From Theocolax elegans (lineage: Eukaryota > Arthropoda > Insecta > Hymenoptera > Cerocephalidae), in NCBI GenBank assembly GCA_026168455.1, contig CM047427.1, positions 61,333,249-61,397,248 of the forward strand: a stretch of 64,000 nt of DNA. Reading direction: 5' to 3'. How positions within the stretch are numbered: the stretch's first letter is position 1; each line of letters opens with the position of its first letter. The translations under genes and the position numbers were made by a program. This document shows positions 38,001 through 53,000 of this stretch, piece by piece. The notes beneath the pieces are model-generated. The model saw only the letters and a list, made by a program, of their open reading frames with translations, was not told where the DNA came from and searched no databases.

Positions 38001-41000
38001 CCACTTGATACAATTAATAATCTTATTTTCTGTAAAAAGTTCATAAATTATTTGATAATCTTATGTGAAATTGATTACTTAGAATAAAGATATGGTGAAC
38101 AAAAAAGTATACATTGTTTCTACGGGGTTATATCATTTCATATTTTAAAATCATCTACTGAAGTAGGTGGTATCATAATTTATATTTTATACGGTCTAAT
38201 GCGGTTCAAAATTTAATTCTATAACTTTGATTATAATATTTAATTGAAATATTCTACGTTTCTGGAATTTTTAAATTACCATAATGATCATGATATTAGT
38301 AAATCTTATGTACAGCTAAAGATAGCTTAATTAATTGTACGTAGATCATCTTCAAAGTTGTCTTCTAGGAGTTTCGTACTGTGACGCAATTAATTTACTT
38401 CAGATTGACACTTCATTCAAAGATGTCTGAGTAAAATAATAAAATGTATCAAAATTAATTTTTATAAATTAATAATTTACAAATCTGGAAAAAATTTAAC
38501 TTTTAGTATTACACTTTATAAATATAAGTTTTATAAAGTTCTTCATTATTTTAAATAAAATATTTTAAATGCGATTCAATATGGAATAATGTCTGTGATG
38601 TTTTAATCTTTTTCATAGTTAGGTATATAGTTAACGAATATGTATTAGATACTTACTTTGTCGCTACTTTACCAGAAGGTACCAGTATATATAGAATATT
38701 CCATACCAATGACTCGCGGCTTATCTTCTACTGCATTATTTTTTTATATTTTATTGTTCTGTTAGTGTAGAAATTAATTTTAAGTCGGCAAATACAACTA
38801 CAATGAGCGCAGAAGTATTTCATTTTTAATGTAATTTCTTACATGTTTATTTGTACTGTATTTTATGAAACAACAAAGAAGAAGTGGTTAAATAAAGTTT
38901 CTACTATAGGAAATTGAGTTAGCTCTTTCTTTAATGTAAAGCTTAAACTGAAATAAAGTAACTTCAATTGATTTTACGTTAAATCTACAATTGTATTATA
39001 TTTAAAAGGGGGGGGGGGGTATCAAAATACGAAAATATATGCATTATTCTATTTTATTACCCGCAGTCGTGCTAATTCATACTTGATATCACAAGGTCTA
39101 TGATTAATTATTATTATATAAATAAATAAATAAAATCTCCAACAACTATAGCCTGATGTAATTTTAAATATAAATGACCACTCGTTAATCGATATTCAAT
39201 ATTCATTATTATAATGGAACAAATGGAATTATAATAAAAAATTATAATTAATTAAATACTTTGTACTAGGAAGTAAGTTTCAGTTTTAACGTAAGTACCG
39301 ATGTCATTTAAAATTGCATTAATTCTTTTTAAATATTCTCTTATAGAACTTTATTGAGTTTCTTTAATTTTCTTCCTTAACAGGCCACTAGAGACACCTT
39401 ATTACTTTTTTAAACTTTATGTAGCAGAAATTAAAAAATTCTAGGTTCTTCAAATAGAAGAATTTATTATTTATAAATGTATAATCTAATAGATAATCTG
39501 AAATATCATTAGTAAATTTGCAACCATAAAAATCAAATCACCTATGACGTATCTCTAAAAAATAAATAGATTTCCAGTAAATTCTGGAATTTATTTATCT
39601 TGAATACAAACGAATGAGATCATAAATGTATAGGGAAGAAAATCCCTGGACACCACAGATTTGACCTTTGAACTCTCATTGTCCAACGACCCTCGAGAGA
39701 GTCAAATCCTCGTACAAAGCGTACGATAAGAATACGTCGTTTTTCTCAACTACCTTTTTCCTCTTATTCCGTACTATGGATGCAAAAAAATTCATATCGG
39801 AATTCAGTGACCGATCGTTTATTTCGTCTCAGATACTGCTGAATAAGACCGGCACAACGCTTATTACACAATACTTATTCTACTTATCTATGTCTTTACA
39901 TTAGAACCACTATTGCGAACATCTTCAGCATATCGTTTTAATTATTAGTTCTCATGTTACATTCTTATGAAAATGTATGTAAAAGCGGAATCAAGTTAAT
40001 TGGAATATCAATTTTTATTTTCATTAACATATGTTCTCTGCAATTAATTAGTATCAATACGTTTTAAGAAATACTACTATTTTTTTATATTCTTGTTTGT
40101 GCCCATTTTTGGCACTGCCAACCATATAACTTTCTTTTTATGGGATGTTCAGCTACTACCTCTGTGTGGGTGCTTATCCCTCCCTGAATAACCCCACCGC
40201 CTCGCACTCGCCCGGGGTTATGCCCGTGAGGAAGGGAAAACCTATAAGTATAGGAAAAACCTTCCCCGAGACGACCGGTGTATTGAAACATTCTCTTTGG
40301 GTGTTTGGGTCACATTGCGTAGGCCCAAATATTGAAACTGAATGTTCTACACCTCCCCTCCCGCTCTCGTTGTGTAGTGTGAAAAAACACCTAACCAATC
40401 CCGAAAGTCTCACGATAATGGGTCACCCATGCAAATATTGACCGCAGCAAATGCTGCTTAACTTTCGTGATCGGCCGAGATACATCTCTGCCACTCCGCC
40501 ACCGCGTCGTTCCGAAGAAATGCTAGTATTCATGAATTTTAAATTCATGCTGCTTTTTCTGTACAGTCGATACAAAAGATATATAATAGTAAGTATATTT
40601 AAGTAAATCATGTTTCATTAATAATTATCGATATTAATGCAATATTCTTCCGAAAAAGGTAAAACCTAAATTATAAGAAATTTTTTTGTTTATGTAACGG
40701 AAATGGGTATATGTTACATTGCTATACATGCAAACTTGCACGAGATTGCTAAAACCAGATTTTTTTAACTGTTCGATATTGTTGATGCGTTTGATCAAAC
40801 TGTCGCTTCATTCACTATTTCCGGCACCACAATCGTCAGGGTTGTACAGTCTCTGAAAAAAATCGATTAAAACTTTATCGTTTCTTTAGCGAACGAGGCT
40901 AAAAAGTATAGACACGCGCGTTAGCTATGAATAGACTGTTAATGCTAATTTCGGTATTAAGTAAATCTATTTGCAATCGATAGCGGAGGTCGTGTATTTA

Positions 41001-44000
41001 TAAATCTAATGTCGCTCTTTCGGTTTTGTGAACTTGAATCGATCCCGAGTAGATGCATCTCCTGTTCGAAAATTATGCTTTACAGTAGAGTAACGGGGTG
41101 ATTAAATTGGGTTCAACAAAACCGATTACGAAAAATTTAAGTTTTTAACAATGCAGGCTTTATTGGATTTCGCCTCCCTCATGAATGATTCCGCGACACT
41201 GCTGCTAATGTAATTTTTGTTTGCCCTGCTGCGTTCTCATTAAAAATATTGTAAAATCAAATTGAATTATTTATTTAATAAAATTGCTTTTCGCATATTA
41301 CACGAAACGAGTATTGTTTCTGTGGTATATACTAAAAAAAATATATATTGTGCACGTATACATATATTTATAAAATGTGAAGATTCTCTGATGGAAATTC
41401 AACCATAAAAATGGCTTAAATAGAAGAAGTTAATCAAGTAAAATAGATTTTTTTAGAAAGATATTTTTTGCTGAAAAATAAAGAAGACCGAATGTAGGTG
41501 CGCTATCATTTACGAAAACAATTAATTAAATTATAAATTTGATTTTTCATTAAAGTATCGAATACTTCTACAATCAATACTAAAATCTAGATTTTTTATA
41601 AAAAGATATTTTGTGTAGGCTATCTTAGGTATTATACCTGTTCTTGACGATTTCTTTGCGAGCAATTCGTGAATTTATTATACATACAGATAATATTTAA
41701 TTTTTCATACGAGCCAGTCCCTACTGAACCGATAATCGTAATTGGTTTCTACCAGAATTTTGTCTTGTAAAATAAAATCGTTTTTATAATTGTATATAAA
41801 AATTGTTGATTGTTTGCTGTATTAAAAAAATCACTGCCAGGTTATATATAGAATATCATGATGAATATATTATCTTCTTAGTATCAATATTAAATCGCAC
41901 AACTATAGTCGACATTCCTGGATTGGCTTTAATTTTCAAAAGTACTTTTTAAACTTTTAAACATTTAATAGTATAAAAGTAAAATGTATCAATTTTTGGC
42001 AAGAGTTTGTTTCATTGCATGAATAGATATACGTACATCACTATTTTATTTAATTATTTAGATATGTCCTATATTTGTTAAAGCTAATATAATAGGTATT
42101 CACAATATATGTTGAAATCTTATTGTAATAGGTATTTTGAATATTTTCAATAAATATTTTCCAATACGATGAAAAATCTCAATAACATATTTCGTAGTTC
42201 TTTTAGGATTTTTACTCTAATAGCTAATATTAACACAGATTTTTTCTTACGTGAAGAAAATATGAAATTCCGCAACTATAAAATTAAAATATTTGTAAAA
42301 GTGACATTTAAATAAAAGAATAATATAATATCCAGTATGGTATATACATCCAACTATATAGAACTAAAAAAGTAGTATAGAACTTTAAACTAAATATTTT
42401 TAACTAAAAATTCAAGTTAGAATTTTATAATATGTAAGTAATATGAACTCAGGAAAACTTCTTGCTTGTTTAGGATTTTTTAAAGCTTAGGAATAATATA
42501 ATTTGAATAAATAACATAAAGCAGAAAGTATTACATTAGTAACAAATAATACCATTGCATTATTAACTAGAAATAAAGTATTGTCAATATCCTCGGATAA
42601 TCTCTTCAGTTCCGTAGTAATGCGAACACGTCCGAAAAGACTCATTTTGGTTACATCTGTCAATCGGCCTGCTGATAGCGAATTTGATGCGCTTAGCGTT
42701 GATCGACAACGATACCACAACAATATATTTTACCCTAACAACGGATTGGTTTGCGATAAAGACAAAATCAAAGAACTGAATTAGTTAGAGGAATACATTT
42801 TAAAGTAATCGAAATAGTCACTAGGGTCATATAATGTTTTTCGACTTGTTTAAAATAAAATAAATTTCATAGATTTAACATTTAGGTTAATAAATAGGAG
42901 CTGCTGTTTTTATAAAAAAAACTTTTATTACTATAAATGCACTAAGATAAGTGAATATTTGCGACAAATAAACATCTATAGATCATTAATAGACCGTGCA
43001 TTCATAAGAGAAAAATTTCTTATGCACAAAAAATAGATGCAGACTTAATAGTTAATACATATTCATTTATCGCAAAAATTCCTTTGTCTGAGAGTAGGAA
43101 ATAGTAAGGCAATTATTAATTATAATTAAATATACGTAAATATACATATGCAATAATGGGAGAGGAACAGAAATTGCTTGATCGTATAATAAATTCACTT
43201 GAAATTTCAGTTTACGAATAAACTCGATAAATCGATCTTCATATTTTACGTGGAATATGTGATTTGAATCGATGGTGGAGACAATAGGGTTTTATATTGA
43301 TAAATATTTTAATTTATGCAATAGTAATGTTTAATTCAACGTTTTGCTGACATGGTTCGTCAGGTCTGATTAGTTATTGGTACGCGCAGCGCCTCGTTGT
43401 CACATAACGTCAATAATGTAGCATATAAACATTGTTTAGTGCACTCAGAAACAATTTTATTAACACATAAAAAATCATTAGCTGCCACCGTCGACCCATT
43501 CACCTTTCGAACCTTTCATGCACAAAATTAATTTCCGTGTATGGTTTAATAACCACGTATTATAGACGTATTCAAAGCTCATCACGCAAGTGTCAAAAGT
43601 CTAGAAAATGATTCCTAATATAAAAATCAGAAAAAAATAGAGTTGACATCTGAATTAGTAACAAAGTATTACAATAAATTTTTAAATTTTGGTTGGTTGT
43701 ATAATATTTTTAAATGAAATTTATTTAATCTACGGTATTCTTTTAGATTGTAAACTATGGAAGTAGTCGTATTTTGCTCAGAAAATTTATTTTAGCATTG
43801 TGTAACTTTTATAAAATGAACGGAGTATTTTCGTGCTTATGATCAGTGAGATTAAATATAATTTTATAGAAACTACACGGAGAGAAAAAATATCAAGTAT
43901 TAATAATAATGTACAACTTAATTTTGTATTATTAAAGTTGAATATATTAGATTGTACATAGATTTTAATATAATGTAGTGATTATCACAATATTTTAAGT

Positions 44001-47000
44001 AATGTCGATATCGCCAACAAAAAAAATATTTATGATAAAATTCGAAAACCAAACTTATCTAAATACTGAAATATGTAATTCTGATGGTATGAGAGCGTAG
44101 TTCTAATAAATTGAATAAAAAGGTCTTTGGAATATTTAAACATTCGGTTGTGTGGTTTGAACAAATTTAACGATCACGGATCAATTAACCGTAAAGTAAT
44201 TTGATTGAATTCCGAATAGATAGAGAAAGTGAATCCCATAGTACTAACAATTCCTTTGCCAGAATTTCCGTGAACGGATTAGGGGGCTCTACAAATGGAT
44301 TTCCGTTATTAGCCAATTTCCATTGTAAAATCAGTTTGTTCATCGTAAATTCACTACGTGAACAAGACTTGAACGAAGGATTTTAAAAAATTGCGAGGAG
44401 ACGGGATAAATGGCGACACGCGTTCCACATTTCATCGATCGTACCGCATTCATATACGAGAAGGGAACAAAGACGCGTTGACGGATGGACATCGATATTC
44501 TCGAGAGCGAAAAGGGAGGGAGAAGGTATGGGATACTCGTTTTCAAGTGCCATCCTGCACCGGGCAAACTTCTCCACCCTCTCATATACACACCTGAGGC
44601 AACAACGAGAGCCTGTTAGAATATTTATTCCCCGTTAGGTAAAGCACCTATTCGTAGCTAAAGCTTCGTTACTATTCATTTATTCGTATATTTTGTGCAT
44701 TTTCATTGCTTATATTCAATAAAATTTCAGTTAGAATAAAATTTTTTTATAATCCTTGTATAGGCTAGAGTTAAAGTATTTTTTAGTTATATGATAAATG
44801 AATTTATTGATCTTCACAAGCCAAAGACTATTCCTCACAATTCAGTAAGGCGGACCGTATTAATACCAGTCACTTTAAAACCTCACAAGTTAAAGTATTT
44901 TTACCATTTTAAATTGTCACACAATCTCGCCAAAATACAATCTATACTGGTAGATACGTATAAACATTTTGTTTAAACTTAAATAAAAATTAAAAAATGT
45001 TAAATTATATTAATAAAACAACTTGACGATTATTTTCATAATATCACTAAATTGCGTTGGTTCAATTGCAATGTTAATCATTTCAACATCCTTTTAAATA
45101 TTAGCAAATTAGCATATTATTTGAGAAAACCTAGATGGAAAAAAGAATGGATACAACAGCAAAATATTTTGCTATGAGTGCGAATCTTACGACAACTTGA
45201 GAATTGCAATTTTCGTCCACTTTTGTAAAATTGGTTGTGACAACCAAAGTTTTCGCTACTATAATTAGTAATTGAAACTGAAATTATAGCCTAAAAGTAT
45301 AACAAAATTAAAATTAGAAATGTCATATTTTATAATTTTACTTTATGTACATAAAATAAATAATTAGTTATGCTTTTATACTATGCTAATTTTTTACGAT
45401 ATTTAGTACAAAAATAAGGATTTAAAATATAATATAGTTTCAGTTAACTTAAAGTATATACTTACTAACTTAATATTAATAATTATATTCGATAGAAAAT
45501 GAAGTATTTGAAGCGATCCGTCGTAATAGTGTCTAACTCATTCGGTTTTTTATAAAAAAAATATAACAAGTGACCATTTTCTGACTCCGACATCCCGTTA
45601 AAGCATAAATGCTAGTTTAGAAAAATATAGAATAAATTTGCTGTATCTGTAATTTGATAAATCATTTAAAAGTACGACTATTTTATGAGTATGTTTAACG
45701 TCACATTATTCATGTTACTTCTAAGTAAATAGTTAAATAATTATATATTTTCATATGACGTACATTTTTAATTATACATCTCCCGCAGTCAGAAATTATC
45801 CTTAATGTGTAATCTGATAACCGTAAATCTTTCTGCTAATTATCTATATATATTTTAGATACATTACTCGAACTGCAAGAACGTATACATTCAGTACGCA
45901 CGACTTTCAGAACCGTAAAAATAAAAGGATTTGGATAATTAGTAAGTGTACGGGTGCACAGAAAACGTAACAAAACGTGAGAGACGCGCGCTATTGTGAC
46001 GAACAGAATAAACGAGCCTCATCCAACGTATATTGCGTATAAATATAACGCGATGTAGCGACTTAGTTTCACTGCATTAACTCGCGACGACGCGCGAACG
46101 ATCAATTCAAAAAATTACTTCATTTTTGTTTTCTTATTATAACGAAAAAGGTATTTCATTGCTTTTATATACAATCGACATTTTCACTATTAAGATATTT
46201 AGTCTTTATCTTTATCTCGAGTACACTGAATTAATGAGAAGATTAAAATCTTGTAAACAATTTTTTTTTACATTTTGAAATTAAAATGGAAGATTTTATA
46301 AAGAGTACTTTACCTTCACTTCGAATGAGCTTGCAGATTATGAAATAAAAAAAATTGTTTTGAGAGCCTCTTACGTCCTTTTAACGTCAAGAGAAAAATG
46401 ATAAGCGAAAGAACTCTGGTATTAAATTCACTGAAAACTATCTTCTCTTTGTAAGAAAGTGAAATATAATAATAATAACGTTTTTTTTTATTTTGTATAC
46501 GCACGTATTACATATAATTCATATTATGTATTTGAATAAATATTTTAAAGTATGATAACACTTTTTGCGAGTTTCTAATGTTCAGGTATTATTGCTATTG
46601 AATTCACATAAAATAACAGCTTTTGAAATAGTTGAGGATTTATAAATATAAGTATGATTTTACTTATAAAATATCTGTTTTATTTATTATTTGATATTTT
46701 TTCTTTTGCAAACTTGTTTTATCTTATTTATATTTTCATCGCGAAAAAAATCAATACATTAAAAAAAGTTATTCAATGTCATCTTGCCAATGCTCGGAAT
46801 TCATTAAAATCTTAATATATATACATACATTAATTATCTCGCATGAATGTATAATTAATTTTAGTACATATTGAATATTGTAATGTGGTTTACAAATAGG
46901 GGGTCCTTTAGGAAACCTTGATAAATCCATTAATCGATAAAATTGATTTCCCAAAGCTTCAGAATTGCATATTATGAATCCGGTGTTAATCTGAAATGCA

Positions 47001-50000
47001 AAATTAAAATTATGCGACATTCTTTCTGCATTTGTAATAACGGAATGAAAATAATCACGTTAAAAAAATAATACAAATGAAAATATTCACTCATAACTGT
47101 AAATTTTAAGCGATCGTCTTTCTATTAATTATTGGAATAATTGTAAACTAATAACACTATGTAATCAGAGAGTTAAAGGGTTGGCATTATACTTTAAACG
47201 AAAGACCGTAACTTTTGAATATTACGTTTAAACGTTCTATCTAGCTAAAAACAATAGTTTGAACGTATAAAGGAGTGTAAGGCGATAAGGCAGGCGTTGA
47301 TTTCGATCAAAAGCATCTGGGAAATCGGAAATTCGATTTGGAGGCTCGTATCTACAAGTGCACGGTTTGCTGACTCTAGGAGTACAGTGACACACAATGC
47401 CCTTGAGTTTTCTTACCACTTGGTCTGTCTCGGTTCTTGTGCTCCTTACGAATACTCCCTTATTTGTGCAAGCGAGGTAGATAGGAAGGGAGAGAGAGAG
47501 AGAGTGAGAGAGGGAGGAAGGGAGAAAGAGAGCGAAAGAGAGAGAGAGAGAGAGAGAAAAACTTGTTTATTTCCAGTTGAACGTTTTACCCTTTGGAGGC
47601 TCTCCTCCATTATGAGTAATTAAATGGTTTTCCGCGCGAATTATGACGTGAAAGCTCGTTAAATTAATTATGCGAGGTAGTTGCTTACTGCGATGCATAA
47701 TTTTCGATAAAATTGCGGGTTAATGTAATTGTAAATATCGCCCAGGAAATTTCGAATTGGATCAATGTACATTTTTAAATATTTAAGAGAGTCACTTTTT
47801 TTTTCTCCTTCGTTCACGCGATTTGTCCAGCCGTGTGTATATTTTCTAAATAATATTTTCTAACTTCTTTTCACCTTATATTTACATACGTAAATTATGT
47901 GTTATAAAGTATGGATTTATTAATTTATTAATTTATTAATTTTGCTTCCGTGTACATGGACCTTTGTGATAGTAAAAGGAAGCTATAAAAAGCCGTGTTT
48001 GCTCATCTACTTTGCTTTTTTTCACGTGGATAATGTAATGAATTTTATTTATGAAATTCAATATTTATTGTTTTTTAATTCGATTTCGAAAAATTCGCAT
48101 TTTCAGCTATTCTCTATCGCGTTGTAATAACATCGACTAATGAATAAATGTCCTACGTCGAGCCTAAAATTAGATAGTTTAACATGGCAGAACAGTCGAA
48201 GTATTTGTTCTTTTATATGATTGAATGAAAAATTATTCTCCATTTAATAGTATAACAATTATTATTTAATTTAGGTAAAGAAAAACTAATATCTTCTGGC
48301 GATGTTTAATGCAAACTTATTATCGTAAAAAATATAATTCGTTAGATCTGATAAATGTAGGGTTACCCACTACCGAGCCTTTTACGGAAAATATAGAATT
48401 ATAAAATATAGAATCAACAGTCTACTGAAAGGGCGGATCTAGTTTCTGAAAAAGCCAGCTGATTGTGAGTCTCGCAATTGCGCGACACTAATGCAATTGT
48501 TGGTTCTCTTTCACCTCTCTCTCTCTCTCTCTATCTCTAACAAGTCAAAAGGCAAAAATTAATTTCACCCTAGATACACGCGGGAAATTGCATTTGACAC
48601 GTACGTGCGTGTTTAATTAACCGAATTAGAGGGGACTTTCTAATTTTGAGGTTAAGTGCCTCCTAAATTTGTAATAACGGAGATGTTTTTCAGGTGTGAT
48701 CAATAGGGGTGATTCGTTCCGCAAGAAACGATCGAGGTCCAACTCGCTCGCGCCAGCCGAAGGCGAGCCAGAAGAACCCACGAAAACCACGCCACCTAAG
48801 GAAGTTACCTCTTACAACGTTGCGGTTTTAGGTTCGAGAGGTGTTGGCAAGTCTGCTCTGGTCAGTCAGTTTATGTCCAGCGAGGGCATTAACGCCTACG
48901 ACCACGTACGTCAAAAAGGTAAGTAGCCATCGAGTGGGTTTGACCTGTTTTACCCACTTCTTTACCTATATATTGTATGCAGTTTTATTTTAACTTGAAC
49001 TTTACTTCGTTTTCGTATAAAAATTTCTTTGTTAAACCGAAGGAAATAGAATTTTATATAATCTTTAAACGCTTGGTCAATTAAGTGCCACAAAATCTCA
49101 TTTTTGTGTTACACGTTTCACTACTCATTATATTTTTGTTAATTTTTTTACTTATTTGGTTCAAATGCAGGAATAATATTTTATGGTTAAACCATGATCT
49201 AGAGTTGAATAAGTAAAATTTTTTATTTTTTTACTGAAAATTCTACATTGATTGGAATTCTCTGAATTTCTCATTTTCTCGTTTGAAGCCTGCTCGTTTT
49301 TACACGGGTTTTTGTGAATGCAATAGTAAGGAATTAATTTCAAGAATATGTGGAATATATATTTACCATATCCAAATATCCAGTGAATTATTGGCAAAGA
49401 CTATATCGTAACCAAATAAACGTGTATCAAATAAAACTTAGTTAACTCTAAATCATATTTTGTCCAGGAAAAGTGATTTCTATTTCTGCGTTACGTCAGT
49501 GAAATTTTGTTTTTCTTGTTAAATGATTATATTAACAAAAGACTAGTAAGATTCATACAATGATTGTATGACAATTAGCTTAATGTAGTCCCAATATCTA
49601 AAAACTGGAAGATCGTTTAATTTAACAGTTTGACTGATATAGATTCAATTTGGCTTAAAGTATATAATAGAATCTCGGTAAAGCAAGTCACTGTGTAACC
49701 TCCTACCCCGGTGTAACTTTAATTCAATGTGCTACGAGGTATGTTCTTATTTATAAACTTAATTGTTGTAAATTGAACGAGCTAAGTAGACCATTTGAAC
49801 GTAGTGATAAAGTAGGAAGAACATTTGAACAATTCTCATGATCTGAATTTCTAAAGAAATTTCGTTTTATTTCGTTGTACAAAGCAGCTGGAAGAATTGT
49901 CTAAATAAAAAAACGACTGAACTTGAGATAATACCGAAGAATATGCAAAGGACGTGACGGTGAGGTAAGCCTTCAACAGAAAAGGCTTTCGAAACACGCT

Positions 50001-53000
50001 TTATTACACATACGGAGAAAAGCACTATAACATAAATTACTGTACAGCTTATTATTGGAAAGTCGTAAAATAGTCAAAATTGTTATACTTTTTATTCAAC
50101 TTTATATGTCTTTCTATAAAAAAAATTCATAGTCTAGTTTCAATGGGAATGTAATAATTTTTATCGTTTTACGACTTTATCCATCTCTTCGAAAAGTATA
50201 GTAATATTTATAAGGTCACTTTTCTCCGTGTACTTTTTGAGAAAGAATTTGGTTATTTATTAAATCTTTCATATTTCATTTAGGAATTCCAACTGGCTGT
50301 TTTACCGACTGAGATATAGTTTTAACCATTAACTGCGAATATTTTTTTATTGTCTTAATCTATTTTTTGCAATATCTTGAAATTATTTAATAAAATCAAA
50401 TACCCTAGTAGATATTGAATCTATTTTTAGGTATAAATTAGACATTTAAAAAACAAACCATTAAAAATGGTCGAAAGCCTAATATTTCAACTGGTTCGGT
50501 AAAACAGCGATTGTGGGTATTTATTTATCTGATAAGTCTAATTGTCATTATTAAGTATTTGTAACCAAAATTTTTCTGTCATTGTAATAGATTGTCTCGC
50601 GAATAAAATAAATCGCTTAGACATCGCTGCGATCATTTTGGCTCGAATCTTGTAAAACTAGAAATAGTACGTAGATTGTTAGATACAATTTTTTTTTGCA
50701 CAAAATTTTATTCAAGTACAATATTTTATTTCATTCATGTTTTTCATCATTTCGATTACAATTTTTCAAACTCAAGTGTTTTGAAATTAGATTTCGCATC
50801 ATTAAAATTTATTTGAATGTCGGTCGACACCGTAGGAATCACATACCGATTGAGATGAACACTTGACATTGGACGTTCCTCTAAAAACGTCGTTTCAATT
50901 AAAATTTCACACTAATTGCCAATCTAAACTTCAAGTCCTTCCTTTGAAATTACTCGAGATTAAAAGCATTTTGTATGCGCGCGAAATAACAAATTGCATT
51001 CTTCGCGTAAATGTACAATGAAAATGAAGGAACTTACTTTCTTAATTAACGCATTCTAGGCATACTCGCAATTTATATTGAAAATTATAGTAAAAGCATT
51101 GAAATAGATGTTTTTAAATATTGAAGTTATTGTAATTCAAAAATCGAATGAAATTGGATAATAAATAAAAAAATGATGATCTCTAGATGTATATGTAGTT
51201 GCATTTGAAAGTAATGTACATATCTTATTTTTAAAATATTTTATTTGTAGCAGACAAATTTACTATTTTACATATAAAGAAAACTAATAAAAAGTGCTTG
51301 GAACATTTGCTAATCATTACAATGAGATGAAATAAACTAAAAATTTAATTATTTTAATTTAAATATTTCTTATTATATATCGAATTACGTATTATAATAC
51401 AATAGCTTCAAAGTTTTTATCCAAACTTTAAATAAATGTCTTATGACTATAAGGTTTACAAACATATAAATAATCAGATTACAATAGAATATACGTAATA
51501 TAATAAATAAATTCACTTAACGATATAACAACGTCTTATTAACGTTAAGTTACGTAGTAAATTGTATTTGTCTACTATGCGTATTGTATAGTAATAATTG
51601 TACGTCAACTAAATCTGAAAATAGAAGAAAATAAAATCAAATAAGTATGCAAAGTGCTAAACTTAAATTATTCAATTTTTAAAATTCAATTGTCGGTTTC
51701 ATTTTTCCGTTGGTAAAAATTAAATTTATTTCGAGGTAATTGATTTCGTTGTCAATATGGTTAATTGAAATAAAATGAAAAGTATGTAGAATTGGCGATG
51801 CATCGACACGGTTAAATAATTTCAATGTTGTCGCGCGGGAGAAATGCTATAGTAATGATTATACACAAAAAAATATTACAATGTAAAATGCTTTTAGTGT
51901 TTAAACCTTTCTTATTTTGTAGTCGGCAATTTGTAGCGTCATTATCCGAGACTAATTTTAATTGAATTAAAATGAAAAGAATAAATAATTTTTATTTGAT
52001 ATAAAAGTAGAATATTCAATTTTTAAAACGTTGGATAATAATCCGAAAAATTAATTTGATTAGAAATGTCGAGTAATACACGAATATGTCGAGATGTACA
52101 AAAAAGACCTAAATTGATAAATGGAAATGGCGGGGCGGCGCCGATAGATAAATTGCGGTGATAATTGATTTTACCAAGAGATTGGCCGTTCGCGAATCGA
52201 CAATAGCTGAAGGATGTCACCGCGATAACGAATTTGCAGAAACGAGTCGCGACGAAATTCTTTCTTCACGCAAGCTATTACATTTCTCTTTATACTTAGC
52301 GAAACATCGAGGTAAACGATTTGTCGCGTTTTTTATATAAATAAATGTTTACTCATTCTATCTTTTCATTCGTTAATTGTCGTTAATGTTATTCTGATAT
52401 TCATACAATCGAAGGTCACCAAATATTAACATTTAACTTTTTGTTAATTTGTGGATTTTACAATAAATGCAAGATATATCGTTATAGATTATATTTTTTG
52501 GAAATAAAAATATATTAATGTATTGAAATAAAAAATTTTGTATACAATTTAAACGAATTTTATAGTTTAAGATCATTATTATTTTATTCTTAGAGTTTTT
52601 GAATTTTTCAACATCTCTTATTACGATATTAAATTTTAATTTAGTTTTGTCTTGCATTAAAGTACATATAAACCATGCATTCTAAGTTTTATTAAATTAA
52701 GCATCATAATAATCGTTAATTGTTATTCTTATACTTTTATTTGTATTTTTAGCGTAAAAAAGTATTTATGAAGTAAGTTATTTTTCATTATTTCAAAAAT
52801 TATACTTACGTAGAATGGCATAATTGTATCAAGTCTCTAAGGTATAGAGTCGTTACAACGCTAATGTCATGTTACGACTTTCTACATAGTCTCATCGAAA
52901 CTTATGTGCAAACAAAAATGTAGGAAGTTCATGAATCGAAAGAGGAAGAGTAGCTGAGCGCTTCATCACTGGCTGATATATAAAACGATCGCTTTTTCAC

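Larger units (their letters stand above)
37184..48693 (+). other. RGK intron 2 (11.5 kb)
   Basis: It is mostly AT-rich. Contents that I can support are a 12-G run (39008-39019), the 5S-derived SINE (40082-40514), an unassigned small frame on the minus strand (42487-42645), a TTAA-element fragment (45533-45597) and GA/CT tracts near the 3' end. GC-elevated patches at about 39,660-39,860, 43,370-43,520, 44,380-44,620 and 45,890-46,100 may be enhancers; this rests on composition only. Confidence 0.6.

Noticed and set aside
47297..47623. Open frame through the GA microsatellite
   Set aside because: Low-complexity Arg/Glu/Ser run produced by the repeat, inside RGK intron 2.
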